A program made the translations under genes and the position numbers. The notes beneath the pieces are model-generated. The model had not been told where the DNA came from, did not search any database, and worked only from the letters and a program-made list of their open reading frames with translations. This document shows, piece after piece, positions 34,835-44,424 of a stretch of DNA of 64,000 bases. Origin of the DNA: LH-M37 sp965602855 (lineage in GTDB: Bacteria; Pseudomonadota; Gammaproteobacteria; SZUA-229); the NCBI GenBank assembly GCA_965602855.1, contig CBFCZV010000008.1, forward strand, positions 1 through 64,000. Reading direction: 5' to 3'. How positions within the stretch are numbered: the first letter of the stretch is position 1; every line of letters starts with the position of its first letter.

Positions 34835-36289
34835 ATGAATCACAAGCAAGCAAAAACCTCCCTACATTGGCGTCGAACCAAAATTGTTGCCACCCTCGGC
34901 CCTGCCTCTACATCTGAACTGATAGTAAAAAAGCTTATTAGAGCAGGCGTTAATGTTTTTAGGCTAAATATGTCACATGGCAGCCATGAGCAACATAGTG
35001 AATCTTTCCGCTTGATTAGAGATGCCGCAGCCAGCCTGAGCCAGCACGTAGCTATTTTGATGGATTTATGTGGACCAAAGATTCGTACTGGCAAATTTAT
35101 ACGGGGTTCAATAGAGCTAAGGAACAATCATGCCGTTCAGATCAGCTGCAGCAAAAAAGTTGGTGATAAAGATTTAATCTCTTCACAATATTCCAATCTA
35201 TATAAAGATGTAAAAAAAGGCGAGCGCATATTACTTGATGACGGCAATATGGAGCTATGTGTAGAAAAAATTACTGGCAAGGAGGTAAGCTGCAAGGTAA
35301 TTCATGGTGGCACATTAAAAGATAACAAAGGGATAAATTTGCCAGACTCAAATATCTCTGTTTCCAGCTTTACTGCAAAGGACAAAAAAGACGTCAAACT
35401 CGCCATGCAGCTAGGCGCTGACTTTGTCGCGTTAAGTTTTGTACGTAACGAAAAGGACATCAACACTCTGCAAAACTATATGAAGCGGAATGGCTCAGCG
35501 ATTCCTGTCATTGCCAAAATTGAAAAGCCCGAAGCCATTACCAATATCGATGGCATACTAAATTCCTCCTACGGTATCATGGTCGCCCGTGGTGATTTAG
35601 GCATTGAACTACCTGCTGAAAAAGTACCACTGATTCAAAAAGATTTAATCAGAAAAGCTCGTTACATGAACCAGCCCGTTATTGTCGCTACTCAAATGCT
35701 GGAATCTATGATTGAAAGTTCACGACCTACTCGTGCAGAAGTGAGTGATGTTGCCAACGCCGCATTACTGGGTACAGATGCAGTTATGCTTTCTGCTGAA
35801 ACTGCTGTAGGCAAATTTCCCGTTGGCGCAGTAAAAATAATGGATCGCATACTCCGTGAAATAGAAGATCATCAATGGCTTAATAATGAATTTGATAGCA
35901 ATAGCCTTGACCATAAAAATGCCACTACACCTTCAATAAGAAAAGCTGTTTCTCACGCCGTTACCTCACTGGCTCAGGATTTAAAACTTCAGGGTATTAT
36001 TGTGCCTACTCGTAGCGGCACAACAGCAAAAATTCTGGCTGCCAATCGGCCAACGGCTCCACTACTCGGCGTTTCACCTAACCGCGACGTTTGTAGAATA
36101 ATGGCTCTACATTGGGGTGTGATACCCATTGAATCACAGGAAAAGGAAACACACGACTGGAAAAAATTAAGCATTTCGATTTCCAAACAGTGCAAGCTCA
36201 CTAAAACTGGTAACACAGTGTTACTGGTCTCTGGTTTTAACGATGACCCAGACCTGAATGAGCCTGTTATGAAGATCTTAAAGGTATAA
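34835..36289 (+). CDS. pyk: pyruvate kinase
   Basis: A 484-residue glycolytic enzyme converting PEP and ADP to pyruvate and ATP. Motifs are RRTKIVATLGPAS at the start, NVFRLNMSHGSHEQH, the active-site MDLCGPKIRTG, IAKIEKPEAITNID with the catalytic Lys, and the MVARGDLGIELPAE and VIVATQMLESMIE metal and substrate loops. The C-terminal allosteric domain (about 355-480) is present, including PTRSGTTAKILAANRP. Length is normal. It stands between the methyltransferase and the dCache gene, with no obvious operon partner. Confidence 0.97.
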   Translation: MNHKQAKTSLHWRRTKIVATLGPASTSELIVKKLIRAGVNVFRLNMSHGSHEQHSESFRLIRDAAASLSQHVAILMDLCGPKIRTGKFIRGSIELRNNHAVQISCSKKVGDKDLISSQYSNLYKDVKKGERILLDDGNMELCVEKITGKEVSCKVIHGGTLKDNKGINLPDSNISVSSFTAKDKKDVKLAMQLGADFVALSFVRNEKDINTLQNYMKRNGSAIPVIAKIEKPEAITNIDGILNSSYGIMVARGDLGIELPAEKVPLIQKDLIRKARYMNQPVIVATQMLESMIESSRPTRAEVSDVANAALLGTDAVMLSAETAVGKFPVGAVKIMDRILREIEDHQWLNNEFDSNSLDHKNATTPSIRKAVSHAVTSLAQDLKLQGIIVPTRSGTTAKILAANRPTAPLLGVSPNRDVCRIMALHWGVIPIESQEKETHDWKKLSISISKQCKLTKTGNTVLLVSGFNDDPDLNEPVMKILKV

Positions 36290-36321
36290 TCTTGACAGGT
36301 TAAATGTAACAATATCTTCCC

Positions 36322-37836
36322 ATGACATTCTCACCAGGCTTTATCCGCGCTTCCTTTCTAATATTCACTGCCATATTAGCTTTCGTTCTTTACAGTCAAA
36401 GCACTAAAAATATGGTCGGCATGGATGAAATTAAAGAAAATACCTTTTCCTATCTGGATGATATTCTCAAGGAAAAAAAATCAAAAGCATTAAAATACCT
36501 TGGCCATCAAAAACAGGTCGCAGAAAATATTACAGACAACCCTGATCTTGTAAATAAGTTTAAAGAACTAAACAGGCTATATTTATCTGGGAAACCGAAT
36601 AATGATTCGGAATCCAAAATCGATTTCGAACTACAGGAATATTACGCCTATAAGCTAACTGGTTTTTATGATTTAATTTTCATAAATGATAAGGGTGATA
36701 TATTTTATACTGTAAAAAAAGAAGATGATTATCATCACAATATTAATGATGATATGTTTTCCGGGCTTTCTCTCCAGAATAAGCTCAAAGATGCTTCCTT
36801 CTCTTTTATCGACTACGAATATTATAAAGTTTCTGAAGAACCAGCTTCTTTTTATCTATCACCTGTTTATGATGGCGAAGCATTTATCGGCCACATTGTT
36901 CTTCAACTACCCATAAATGCTATTAATAATATATTTATCGATCGAACTGCATTAGGAAAAACGGGTGAGGTTTATTTGCTCAATAAAAACCACCTGATGC
37001 TAACCGACTCACGTTTTGTTAACACATCAACCGTTTTAAGAAAAAAAATTAATACCGAGGCAGTAATACGCGCACAGGTTAATGGAAAAAGCCAAAAGAT
37101 TATTCAAGACTATCGCGGCAAATGGGTATTTAGCCAACATGAAACCTTCCAATATGAGGGAACTGACTGGATCATTATTGCTGAAATTGATGAAGATGAA
37201 GTTCTATCCGATTTTTATATTCAAAATGAGAATTATGCTTTTGATTTATTGATGACCTCTCTAAACTCTCAACCTGAATCTACCACTCTTCATAAACAAA
37301 CTACATTCCCTGAGCTTGTTAAGGCTGATGTAAACGAATACATTAAATCTATTACAAATACAGCAATCCATACCAGTGGCGTAGCTACCTGCACAGCCTT
37401 AGCTGTCTATTATCCGTCTAGCTTCTCTTATCTGGCTCATATCACACCAACAGACAGCATCTACAATGATGGCTGGCTACATCAGCTTGGCCTGGGTGAC
37501 AACTATACTAACTACGTTGACACCATAATTCATGAAATTAAGCACTATGATTTGAAACCCAGTGAATTTAACAATCTGAAATTTGTTCTTGCTGCACCAA
37601 ATACTGATGGCTTCAAATTAACAATTCATAAACTTCTTGCTCAGGGTTTCTGGCTGAGCCAGATAAATGTTCATCATATGAATCAGGCAACCAGTACTGA
37701 AGTCTATGTCGACCATATTAACAACACTGTAACTAGTCACTGGAAATATAATGGCAAAATCATCAGCATCATGGATAATGATCAGCATCCCACTCTTTCT
37801 GATTTGCTAAAGTCAGCCATTCAATCAACTACCTAA
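36322..37836 (+). CDS. membrane-anchored dCache sensor with CheD-like C-terminal domain
   Basis: A 504-residue protein. An N-terminal signal anchor (about 8-26) is followed by a double Cache domain (about 40-295; YDLIFINDKGDIFYTV, GKTGEVYLLNKNHLML). No second membrane span follows. Instead the last ~165 residues contain TSGVATCTALAVYYP and LAHITP, placing Thr351, Cys357 and His373 at nearly the T21/C27/H44 spacing of CheD, the chemoreceptor glutamine deamidase of the CNF1-like Cys/His fold. If the topology is right, this part would be outside the cytoplasm, which is unusual for CheD. The similarity is by motif only. It starts 32 bases after pyk and is followed by small conserved genes. Confidence 0.7.
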   Translation: MTFSPGFIRASFLIFTAILAFVLYSQSTKNMVGMDEIKENTFSYLDDILKEKKSKALKYLGHQKQVAENITDNPDLVNKFKELNRLYLSGKPNNDSESKIDFELQEYYAYKLTGFYDLIFINDKGDIFYTVKKEDDYHHNINDDMFSGLSLQNKLKDASFSFIDYEYYKVSEEPASFYLSPVYDGEAFIGHIVLQLPINAINNIFIDRTALGKTGEVYLLNKNHLMLTDSRFVNTSTVLRKKINTEAVIRAQVNGKSQKIIQDYRGKWVFSQHETFQYEGTDWIIIAEIDEDEVLSDFYIQNENYAFDLLMTSLNSQPESTTLHKQTTFPELVKADVNEYIKSITNTAIHTSGVATCTALAVYYPSSFSYLAHITPTDSIYNDGWLHQLGLGDNYTNYVDTIIHEIKHYDLKPSEFNNLKFVLAAPNTDGFKLTIHKLLAQGFWLSQINVHHMNQATSTEVYVDHINNTVTSHWKYNGKIISIMDNDQHPTLSDLLKSAIQSTT

Positions 37837-37842
37837 TTAACT

Positions 37843-38244
37843 ATGAAAAGCAGCATTACTATCAGCGCTGAGTTTTACTTCAGAGGTGAAAAGCTTTCAC
37901 CCTCAATGGTTATCGATCTCGGTGCCCATATTGAAAAGCAGCAGACCACGGAGTCGTTTCCTCCCTTGCTGGCCAAAAGCAACAATATGGATCTTTATTC
38001 TTATGAATATGAAATGTTACAGGCCGAGGAGATGGTTTATTCAAATGCTCAGGGGCTGGCCAAAGCATTTCTCAATGATGGTTATTTTGATTTCGAGGGC
38101 TTTGAGCAGGCATGGCATGAACAGAAAATTAGTGAATCTGTGGCTAAGATTGCCAAAGAGCATCTGGATGTTGACGATCTGTCCTCACAGCCCGAACTTG
38201 AGACCGCGTTAACCGAAGCCTTTAAGCTTGGCCAGCAATCATGA
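37843..38244 (+). CDS. conserved small protein of unknown function
   Basis: A 133-residue soluble acidic protein without signal peptide or membrane span. It begins SITISAEFYFRGEKLSPSMV and has an amphipathic helix-rich middle (SYEYEMLQAEEMVYSNAQGL). I do not recognise the family. It follows the dCache gene by 6 bases, and its TGA overlaps the next gene's ATG (ATGA), so it belongs to a tightly coupled set with the DUF2288 and HIT genes. Confidence 0.75.
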   Translation: MKSSITISAEFYFRGEKLSPSMVIDLGAHIEKQQTTESFPPLLAKSNNMDLYSYEYEMLQAEEMVYSNAQGLAKAFLNDGYFDFEGFEQAWHEQKISESVAKIAKEHLDVDDLSSQPELETALTEAFKLGQQS

Positions 38245-38549
38245 AAGACATCAAAAACGATTCTGTTAAACAACAGATTGTTGGCGAGACTTCCAAAATC
38301 GCCTGGAAAGAACTGCAATATTTTTTCGCCAGCGGTATGGCTGTGTTTGTATCTGATGAACTTGACCTGGTTGATGTCGCCTCCTGTTTTGTCGATGACA
38401 ATAAAACCATTGTTGAAAAATGGATGCAAGAAAAGCAAGTAATGGCGGTACCCGATGATCAGGCCAGAGACTGGTATAACAATAACGCCATGGTTTGGGC
38501 TGTTGTGGTCAAGCCCTGGGTATTGGTACAGCAGGTTAAAAAACAATAA
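38241..38549 (+). CDS. DUF2288 family protein
   Basis: A 102-residue protein. The family pattern is ETSKIAWKELQYFFASG, then ELDLVDVASCFVDDN and the end NAMVWAVVVKPWVLVQQVK. DUF2288 proteins are small, cytoplasmic and common in proteobacteria, with no defined function. The start overlaps the upstream gene by 4 bases and the stop overlaps the HIT gene start (TAATG), so all three are translated as a coupled block. Confidence 0.85.
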   Translation: MKDIKNDSVKQQIVGETSKIAWKELQYFFASGMAVFVSDELDLVDVASCFVDDNKTIVEKWMQEKQVMAVPDDQARDWYNNNAMVWAVVVKPWVLVQQVKKQ

Positions 38550-38980
38550 TGACTGAATCTGATATTTTTAAACTCGACTCACGATTGAACAATGATTGCT
38601 TCACACTCGGCCAGCTCAAAACCAGTCGCCTGCTTTTGCTCAATAATTCATTGGTGCCGTGGTTTATTCTGGTGCCTGAGACCAGCGCCACAGAGATTTA
38701 TGAATTACCGCATGCACAGCAACTCGAATTACTGGATGAAATTACTCTGCTTTCAAACCACCTAAAACAAAACTTTGCAGTCGACAAGCTCAATGTTGCC
38801 GCCATAGGCAATATTGTTAATCAGATGCACATTCATATAGTAGGTCGACATGTTGATGATTTTTGCTGGCCGGGTGTGGTCTGGGGCGCAGATGGGAAGC
38901 AGGCTTACAAGGACAGCGAAGTCGAGACAATCAAATCGCAATTAGCCGATAAGCTGCCAGACATCTTTACCGCCACTTAA
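38549..38980 (+). CDS. HIT-family nucleotide hydrolase/transferase
   Basis: A 143-residue histidine-triad protein. The signature reads NQMHIHIVGRHVDD: the first two His of HxHxH are present, including the usual nucleophile, while the third is Val. This pattern is normal for a subfamily of bacterial HIT proteins that end in PGVVWG, seen here as WPGVVWGADGK. The N-terminal half includes VPWFILVPETSATEIYEL, another subfamily phrase. The reaction is probably nucleotide-phosphate hydrolysis; the substrate is unknown. It is the last gene of the three-gene coupled block. Confidence 0.88.
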   Translation: MTESDIFKLDSRLNNDCFTLGQLKTSRLLLLNNSLVPWFILVPETSATEIYELPHAQQLELLDEITLLSNHLKQNFAVDKLNVAAIGNIVNQMHIHIVGRHVDDFCWPGVVWGADGKQAYKDSEVETIKSQLADKLPDIFTAT

Positions 38981-39025
38981 TATTGACCGCAACAATTTTT
39001 ATGGCTCTAAAACTAAGCTTCAATC

Positions 39026-40513
39026 ATGCCTTTTCATAAAGAACGAATTGCCAGTTACGCAAAAGCACCGGATTACTCCGTACCGCTGGCACACCTCTTT
39101 GATATTAAGAAAAATAGCAACACTGATGACAATACATCAAAAGAAGCTCCCTCAAAATTTCTCTCCATTCATAAAAATGATGAAGCGCTCGCCTGGCGTA
39201 TCGCACTCATCGAGCAAGCACGGCACAGTATAGATGCGCAATACTATAGATGGCATACCGACACCTCTGGCCAGTGGTTAATTAGCAAGCTTATCGAAGC
39301 GGCCGATCGTGGGGTACGCGTGCGTTTGTTACTGGACGATATTCATACCATCGGCACTGATCGCCGTCTCGCAACACTAAATCGCCACAAAAATATAGAA
39401 GTCCGCATTTTTAACCCCTTCAAAATTCGTTGGCCAATACGCCTGCTTCGTGCATTTGAGATGCTCTGGAATTTAAGTCGTCTTAATCATCGTATGCACA
39501 ACAAAGTACTTATAGCTGACAACATATCTTCGATCATTGGTGGCCGTAATATCGGTGACGAATTTTTCGGCCTCAACAAATCATTCGTGTTTCGCGACCT
39601 TGATTTGATGGCAGCTGGCGCAGTAGTAGAAAAACTTTCCTTTAGTTTTGACCTCTTCTGGAACAGCCCGATATCAAAAACGGCTCGTCGTCTAATTGCA
39701 TTTCGTCCTGCTCAAATTGACTTTCGCATTATGATGAGACGCCTGAATAAAAATAAATCCCTATCACAGCAGATTATTGATCGTATTGAAAACATTAAAA
39801 ACAACCTACTCAATAATCCTTCATTAATAAATGAGTTAATTATTTCGGACGTACAGGTTTTTTATGACCTGCCCGATGCTGAGCCCATCGAAGAAAAACA
39901 CATGGCTCATGATCTTTACCAGTGCAACATGCATACAAAAAAACAGCTCACCATTATCAGTGCTTACTTCATACCCGGTAAGGCACTGATGCAATCACTG
40001 CAAGCGTTGCTCGATAGTGGTGTAAAAATTCGAGTACTCACTAATTCACTGGCCTCCATCGATGTCACTATTGCCTTCACCGGCTACGCGCATTATCGCC
40101 AGCAATTATTGAACATGGGCGTGGAACTATTCGAGTTTCGAGCAGAGCCTAAATATCTTTCCACTTACTCAGCATCAGCCATCAATATTGATTACCTCAG
40201 CCTGCACGCTAAATCGATTATTTATGATGATGACTCTGTTTATGTTGGCACTCTCAACCTTGACCCGAGATCAGAATACCTGAATACCGAAATTGGCATT
40301 TTTGTTAAAAACCCTGAACTGACCACTCAAGTTCACCGAGCATTTTTAGAAGATCTCGATGAGGGTAAATACTGGCAGGTTAAATATAACGAGCAAGGCA
40401 AGCTCATCTGGCAGTGCAAGGATGTAATCATTACTGTACAACCCGCACGCAGTCTCTGGCAACGTATTGCTAAAACAATTTTTTCTTTATTGCCCATTCA
40501 GCGACATTTGTGA
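39026..40513 (+). CDS. phospholipase D-fold protein, cardiolipin synthase C-like (cytosolic)
   Basis: A 495-residue protein with two HxKxxxxD catalytic motifs: HNKVLIADNISSIIGGRN (about residue 160) and HAKSIIYDDDSVYVGTLNLD (about residue 395). This places it in the PLD superfamily branch of ClsC/YmdC, which makes cardiolipin from phosphatidylglycerol and another phospholipid. No signal peptide is visible, in contrast to its paralogue at 44425-46023. It lies upstream of plsB and downstream of the HIT gene, so a lipid role is consistent with the context. Confidence 0.85.
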   Translation: MPFHKERIASYAKAPDYSVPLAHLFDIKKNSNTDDNTSKEAPSKFLSIHKNDEALAWRIALIEQARHSIDAQYYRWHTDTSGQWLISKLIEAADRGVRVRLLLDDIHTIGTDRRLATLNRHKNIEVRIFNPFKIRWPIRLLRAFEMLWNLSRLNHRMHNKVLIADNISSIIGGRNIGDEFFGLNKSFVFRDLDLMAAGAVVEKLSFSFDLFWNSPISKTARRLIAFRPAQIDFRIMMRRLNKNKSLSQQIIDRIENIKNNLLNNPSLINELIISDVQVFYDLPDAEPIEEKHMAHDLYQCNMHTKKQLTIISAYFIPGKALMQSLQALLDSGVKIRVLTNSLASIDVTIAFTGYAHYRQQLLNMGVELFEFRAEPKYLSTYSASAINIDYLSLHAKSIIYDDDSVYVGTLNLDPRSEYLNTEIGIFVKNPELTTQVHRAFLEDLDEGKYWQVKYNEQGKLIWQCKDVIITVQPARSLWQRIAKTIFSLLPIQRHL

Positions 40514-40583
40514 CACACAACTCTTTTTTAGACTAGACACCATAATCCATCGTGCTATTGTTATCGAAGAGCCTGTTTCATAG

Positions 40584-43052
40584 ATGGATGCTTTTTACAT
40601 GATGCGTTTCAGACGGTATTTCAATCTTCTTGCTGGTCGAATTTTAAGCTCGGCGATAAAAGTACGCAGCAGACCAGCCATCGTTGATGCTCTGGGTATC
40701 AACCCTGAATGGCCAGTCATCTATGTACTGGATGATCGAGCGTGGTCGAGCTTGCTGGTACTCGATCAGGAGTGTAGCCGCCTCGGATTACCTTCTCCAC
40801 TCGATCCAATAACTTGCTCCTATTTGCAACGCTGGCACTCCGTTTACACCATCGCCTCACGTCGACCTTTCAAAGCCTGGCTCAAACAACGCCCCAAACG
40901 CTCACGCATGATTCGCGGGATTATTGAACTGCTACGAGAGCATCCTTACGACGAAATACAATTTGTTCCCGTTTCTGTTTTTTGGGGTCGCCCCGTCACC
41001 AAGCAACAAAACTGGCTTGGCATATTGTTTGCTGATACCTGGGCCATGGGGCGTATCCGAAAACTGCTAACGATTCTATTTCATGGTCGAGACACACTAC
41101 TCAATTTTTCCAAAGCTATTTCAATCAAAGCTTCCGACTTTGGTCAGCAAAGCAATGACGAAATTATCGACTCCTTACAAAGCCTGTTATCCGAACATCA
41201 GAAAAAAATCAAAACTACAACACTGGGACCCGATATCTCTCATCGTCGAACACTGGTTCGTGAACTCCTGAGCAAACCTGGCATTAAGGCTTCTATTGAG
41301 AAACGCTGTAGTGAAGATGGTATCAGCGAATACAAAGCCACCTTACAGGCACAGCGCTACCTTTATGAAGTTGTCGCTGATTGCACTAATATAACGATTT
41401 CTATTTTACAGCGTCTACTAACCATCTTCTGGAATAAATTCTATTCAGGAATTGAAATCAACAACGATGAAAATCTTGCTGAACTATCTCATAACTATGA
41501 ACTGGTTTATGTGCCCTGCCATCGTAGCCATATCGATTATTTATTATTGTCCTATGTCATTCACCGTGAAGGTCTGGCCATCCCCTATATTGCAGCCGGA
41601 AAGAACCTGAACATACCTGTCATTGGTTCCATCCTTCGTGGCGCGGGTGCCTTTTTTATACGCCGCAGTTTTCGTGGTAATGAACTTTATTCAACCGTTA
41701 TGTTTGAATACCTTTCTGCCCTGCTCGCCTCTGGCATGCCCATAGAATATTTTATTGAAGGTGGCCGCAGCCGAACTGGACGCTTGTTAAAACCTATGCC
41801 CGGCATGCTATCGATGACCGTTCGAGGTTTTCTGAAGGAACGAAAAAAACCCGTCGCCTTTGTTCCCATTTACATAGGTTATGAAAAACTTATGGAGAGC
41901 AAAGCTTATCAGGCAGAGCTTTCTGGCAAGGATAAAAAATCAGAAACGCTGCTAGCAACTATCACTTCGATTTTTAAAATTCATGGTAACTTCGGAAAAG
42001 TTTATACTAACTTTGGCGCACCAATTATTCTTGAACAACTACTGGATGATAGCCATCCAGCCTGGGACGATAAACCATATAATGATGGTGCACGCCCTGA
42101 CTGGTTACGCCCCAGTGTTAGCACGCTTGCACAAACTATTTCTCGCAATATCAATTGTGCCGCCTCGGTTAATCCAAGCAATCTTATTGCTACCGCTTTA
42201 CTCGCCACACCCAAGCAACACATTGACGAAAGAACATTAATCCAGGCTACCAGTATCTATAAAAAATTAATTCTTTCTCTTAATTATTCTAAAAATATCA
42301 CTATCACTGACCTAGATGGTATTCAACAAATACAATACACAGAAAAACTACAGTTAATAAAACGCCGCACTCATGAGCTTGGTGACATCATTTATCTGGA
42401 CGAAAAGCAGTCTATCTCCATGACCTATTATAGAAATAATATTTTGCACTTAATGGCTATGCCTTCTTTGATCGCCTGTTGCTTCTTAAATATGCGCACT
42501 CATACCCGTGAAGAAATCATCAATATCATTACACTGGCTTACCCTTTTGTTAAGGCAGAACTATTTTTAATCTGGGAGACACACCAGCTTAATGACATTA
42601 TTTCACAAACCCTGGATGCCATGGCGCAGCAGGATTTATTAATTAAAAATGAGCAACTGGATGTCTATAGCCGTCCTGCATCGGGCAAGCCTGCCTACAT
42701 GCACCTGAACATGTTAGCCCGAGTTCTGTCGCCAGTGCTTGAAGTTTATTATTTAACCGTTTCAATATTGCTACGCGATGGCCACAAAAAGATGCCCAGA
42801 CAGGAACTAGAAGATAACTGCTACCTGATGGCACAACGCATCGCCATGATCTACGAATTAAATGCACCCGACTTTTCAGACCATCACCTGATCTCAAACT
42901 TTATAGAAACTTTAATTAGCTCCGATTTTCTGAAAACCATCGATGATAAGCACCTTGAATATAATGAAGTTTTCCTCAAGGTAGACCGTCGAACAAGATT
43001 GTTATTGAGTAGAGAAATGCGCAACAATATTCTGCAAACGATTAAAGTATAA
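40584..43052 (+). CDS. plsB: glycerol-3-phosphate 1-O-acyltransferase PlsB
   Basis: An 822-residue inner-membrane enzyme that adds the first acyl chain to glycerol 3-phosphate. The four acyltransferase blocks are present: CHRSHIDYLLLSYVI with the HxxxxD catalytic pair (near residue 312), GAFFIRRSFRGNELY (near 355), FIEGGRSRTGRLLKP (near 390) and VAFVPIYIGYEKLM (near 425). Length matches PlsB (about 800-830). Its substrate is the product of GpsA, encoded at 14.4 kb. It has an antiporter gene 5 bases downstream. Two ATGs near the start (codons 1 and 6) leave the exact start open. Confidence 0.96.
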   Translation: MDAFYMMRFRRYFNLLAGRILSSAIKVRSRPAIVDALGINPEWPVIYVLDDRAWSSLLVLDQECSRLGLPSPLDPITCSYLQRWHSVYTIASRRPFKAWLKQRPKRSRMIRGIIELLREHPYDEIQFVPVSVFWGRPVTKQQNWLGILFADTWAMGRIRKLLTILFHGRDTLLNFSKAISIKASDFGQQSNDEIIDSLQSLLSEHQKKIKTTTLGPDISHRRTLVRELLSKPGIKASIEKRCSEDGISEYKATLQAQRYLYEVVADCTNITISILQRLLTIFWNKFYSGIEINNDENLAELSHNYELVYVPCHRSHIDYLLLSYVIHREGLAIPYIAAGKNLNIPVIGSILRGAGAFFIRRSFRGNELYSTVMFEYLSALLASGMPIEYFIEGGRSRTGRLLKPMPGMLSMTVRGFLKERKKPVAFVPIYIGYEKLMESKAYQAELSGKDKKSETLLATITSIFKIHGNFGKVYTNFGAPIILEQLLDDSHPAWDDKPYNDGARPDWLRPSVSTLAQTISRNINCAASVNPSNLIATALLATPKQHIDERTLIQATSIYKKLILSLNYSKNITITDLDGIQQIQYTEKLQLIKRRTHELGDIIYLDEKQSISMTYYRNNILHLMAMPSLIACCFLNMRTHTREEIINIITLAYPFVKAELFLIWETHQLNDIISQTLDAMAQQDLLIKNEQLDVYSRPASGKPAYMHLNMLARVLSPVLEVYYLTVSILLRDGHKKMPRQELEDNCYLMAQRIAMIYELNAPDFSDHHLISNFIETLISSDFLKTIDDKHLEYNEVFLKVDRRTRLLLSREMRNNILQTIKV

Positions 43053-43057
43053 CCAAT

Positions 43058-44224
43058 ATGCAATCATCTCAATTTCTCTTAACAATTGGCAGCTTCCTTC
43101 TGCTTGGCCTGCTTACCTCCACCCTCGGACGCTACACTTTTTTACCCAGAGTCACCCTGTTACTTATTTTTGGCATTATCATCGGACAGGAAGTACTCGA
43201 CATTATTCCGCCCCTGTTTTTAGACCTCTTCGATATTATCACCAATATGGCACTACTCATGGTCGGTTTCCTGCTGGGCGGCAAACTCACCCGGGATACA
43301 CTGCAATACTCTGTAGATAAAGTCCTCTGGATCTCCATCAGCGCCGCTATTATCACTACTGCCATAGTCAGCTTCGGCCTTATCCTGCTCGGCGTATCCA
43401 TAGAGGTCGCCATTCTGCTGGGCTGCATTTCCTCTGCCACGGCTCCAGCAGCGGTGTTTGATGTGGTTATGGAGTCCAATGAACAATCATCTTTCAAGCA
43501 GCTGCTACTTTCCATCGTCGCACTTGATGATGTCTGGGCATTAGTGCTATTTGGCATCGGTATTGCCGTGGTCTCGTCATTAAATGGCCAAACAGACAAT
43601 ATCTCACCCTTATTGATGATCATAAGAGAAATTGGTGGCGCAATATTACTGGGCACACTCATCGGCCTGCCCGCCGCCTACTTAACCGGCAGAATAAAAC
43701 CCGGCCAACCAATTCTCACCGAAGCACTGGGGCTGGTCTTTATTTGCGGAGGCCTCGCTATCTGGCTCGACGTGTCTTATCTAATTTCCTCCATCGTACT
43801 CGGTGCGGTAGTCGCCAACCTTGCCAAACACCATGAATACCCCTTCCATTCTATCGAAGGCATCGAATCGACATTTCTGGTCATATTTTTTGTACTCGCC
43901 GGTGCCTCGCTTGAACTCGAAGCTTTGAAGCAAGTCAGCATGATTGGTTTTATTTATATTCTTTGCCGCGCCCTGGGTAAAGTCCTCGGTGCAAACATTG
44001 GTAGCCAGCTCGGCAAAGCTGACGTTGCGACAAAAAAATGGATGGGGCTTGCCCTGTTCCCACAGGCGGGCGTCGCCATCGGCATGGCACTGGTCGCGTC
44101 ACACTATTTCCCCGAATACAGCCAGATACTGTTACCCGTGATCATCAGCTCAACCGTATTTTTTGAAATTATCGGCCCGGTACTTACCCGGCTGGCGCTT
44201 AAACGAACACATCAAACCAAATAA
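43058..44224 (+). CDS. cation:proton antiporter, CPA2 family
   Basis: A 388-residue membrane protein with about 11-12 transmembrane helices and the Na_H_Exchanger fold. Helices such as FLLLGLLTSTLGRYTFLPRV and ILLGCISSATAPAAVFDVV, and the charged motif SIVALDDVWALVLFGIG, resemble the ion-binding helices of KefB/NhaP-like antiporters. There is no cytoplasmic RCK/TrkA-N domain, unlike KefB or KefC, so it is a short transport-only form. The ion (Na+ or K+) cannot be told from sequence. It is likely co-transcribed with plsB. Confidence 0.85.
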   Translation: MQSSQFLLTIGSFLLLGLLTSTLGRYTFLPRVTLLLIFGIIIGQEVLDIIPPLFLDLFDIITNMALLMVGFLLGGKLTRDTLQYSVDKVLWISISAAIITTAIVSFGLILLGVSIEVAILLGCISSATAPAAVFDVVMESNEQSSFKQLLLSIVALDDVWALVLFGIGIAVVSSLNGQTDNISPLLMIIREIGGAILLGTLIGLPAAYLTGRIKPGQPILTEALGLVFICGGLAIWLDVSYLISSIVLGAVVANLAKHHEYPFHSIEGIESTFLVIFFVLAGASLELEALKQVSMIGFIYILCRALGKVLGANIGSQLGKADVATKKWMGLALFPQAGVAIGMALVASHYFPEYSQILLPVIISSTVFFEIIGPVLTRLALKRTHQTK

Positions 44225-44424
44225 GCATGAACACAACAGACTCAAACGGCGCTTTAAAACGTGATAAAGACGTTCAACGCGTTATCATGATCGCGAACAT
44301 CCTTATGGTCATCACAAGCTTAAATCACTTGCAGTTTTCTTGCTTCGCTATATACAGTACTCGCTTTAGAGCTTGCATTACACGCCATCAAAAATAAAAA
44401 CCGAAATTCTAACAGACACCTTCT

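Noticed and set aside
44227..44397. 56-codon plus-strand frame just after the antiporter gene
   Set aside because: No ribosome-binding site, low-complexity composition and no recognisable features. It may be a decayed fragment but cannot be supported as a gene.
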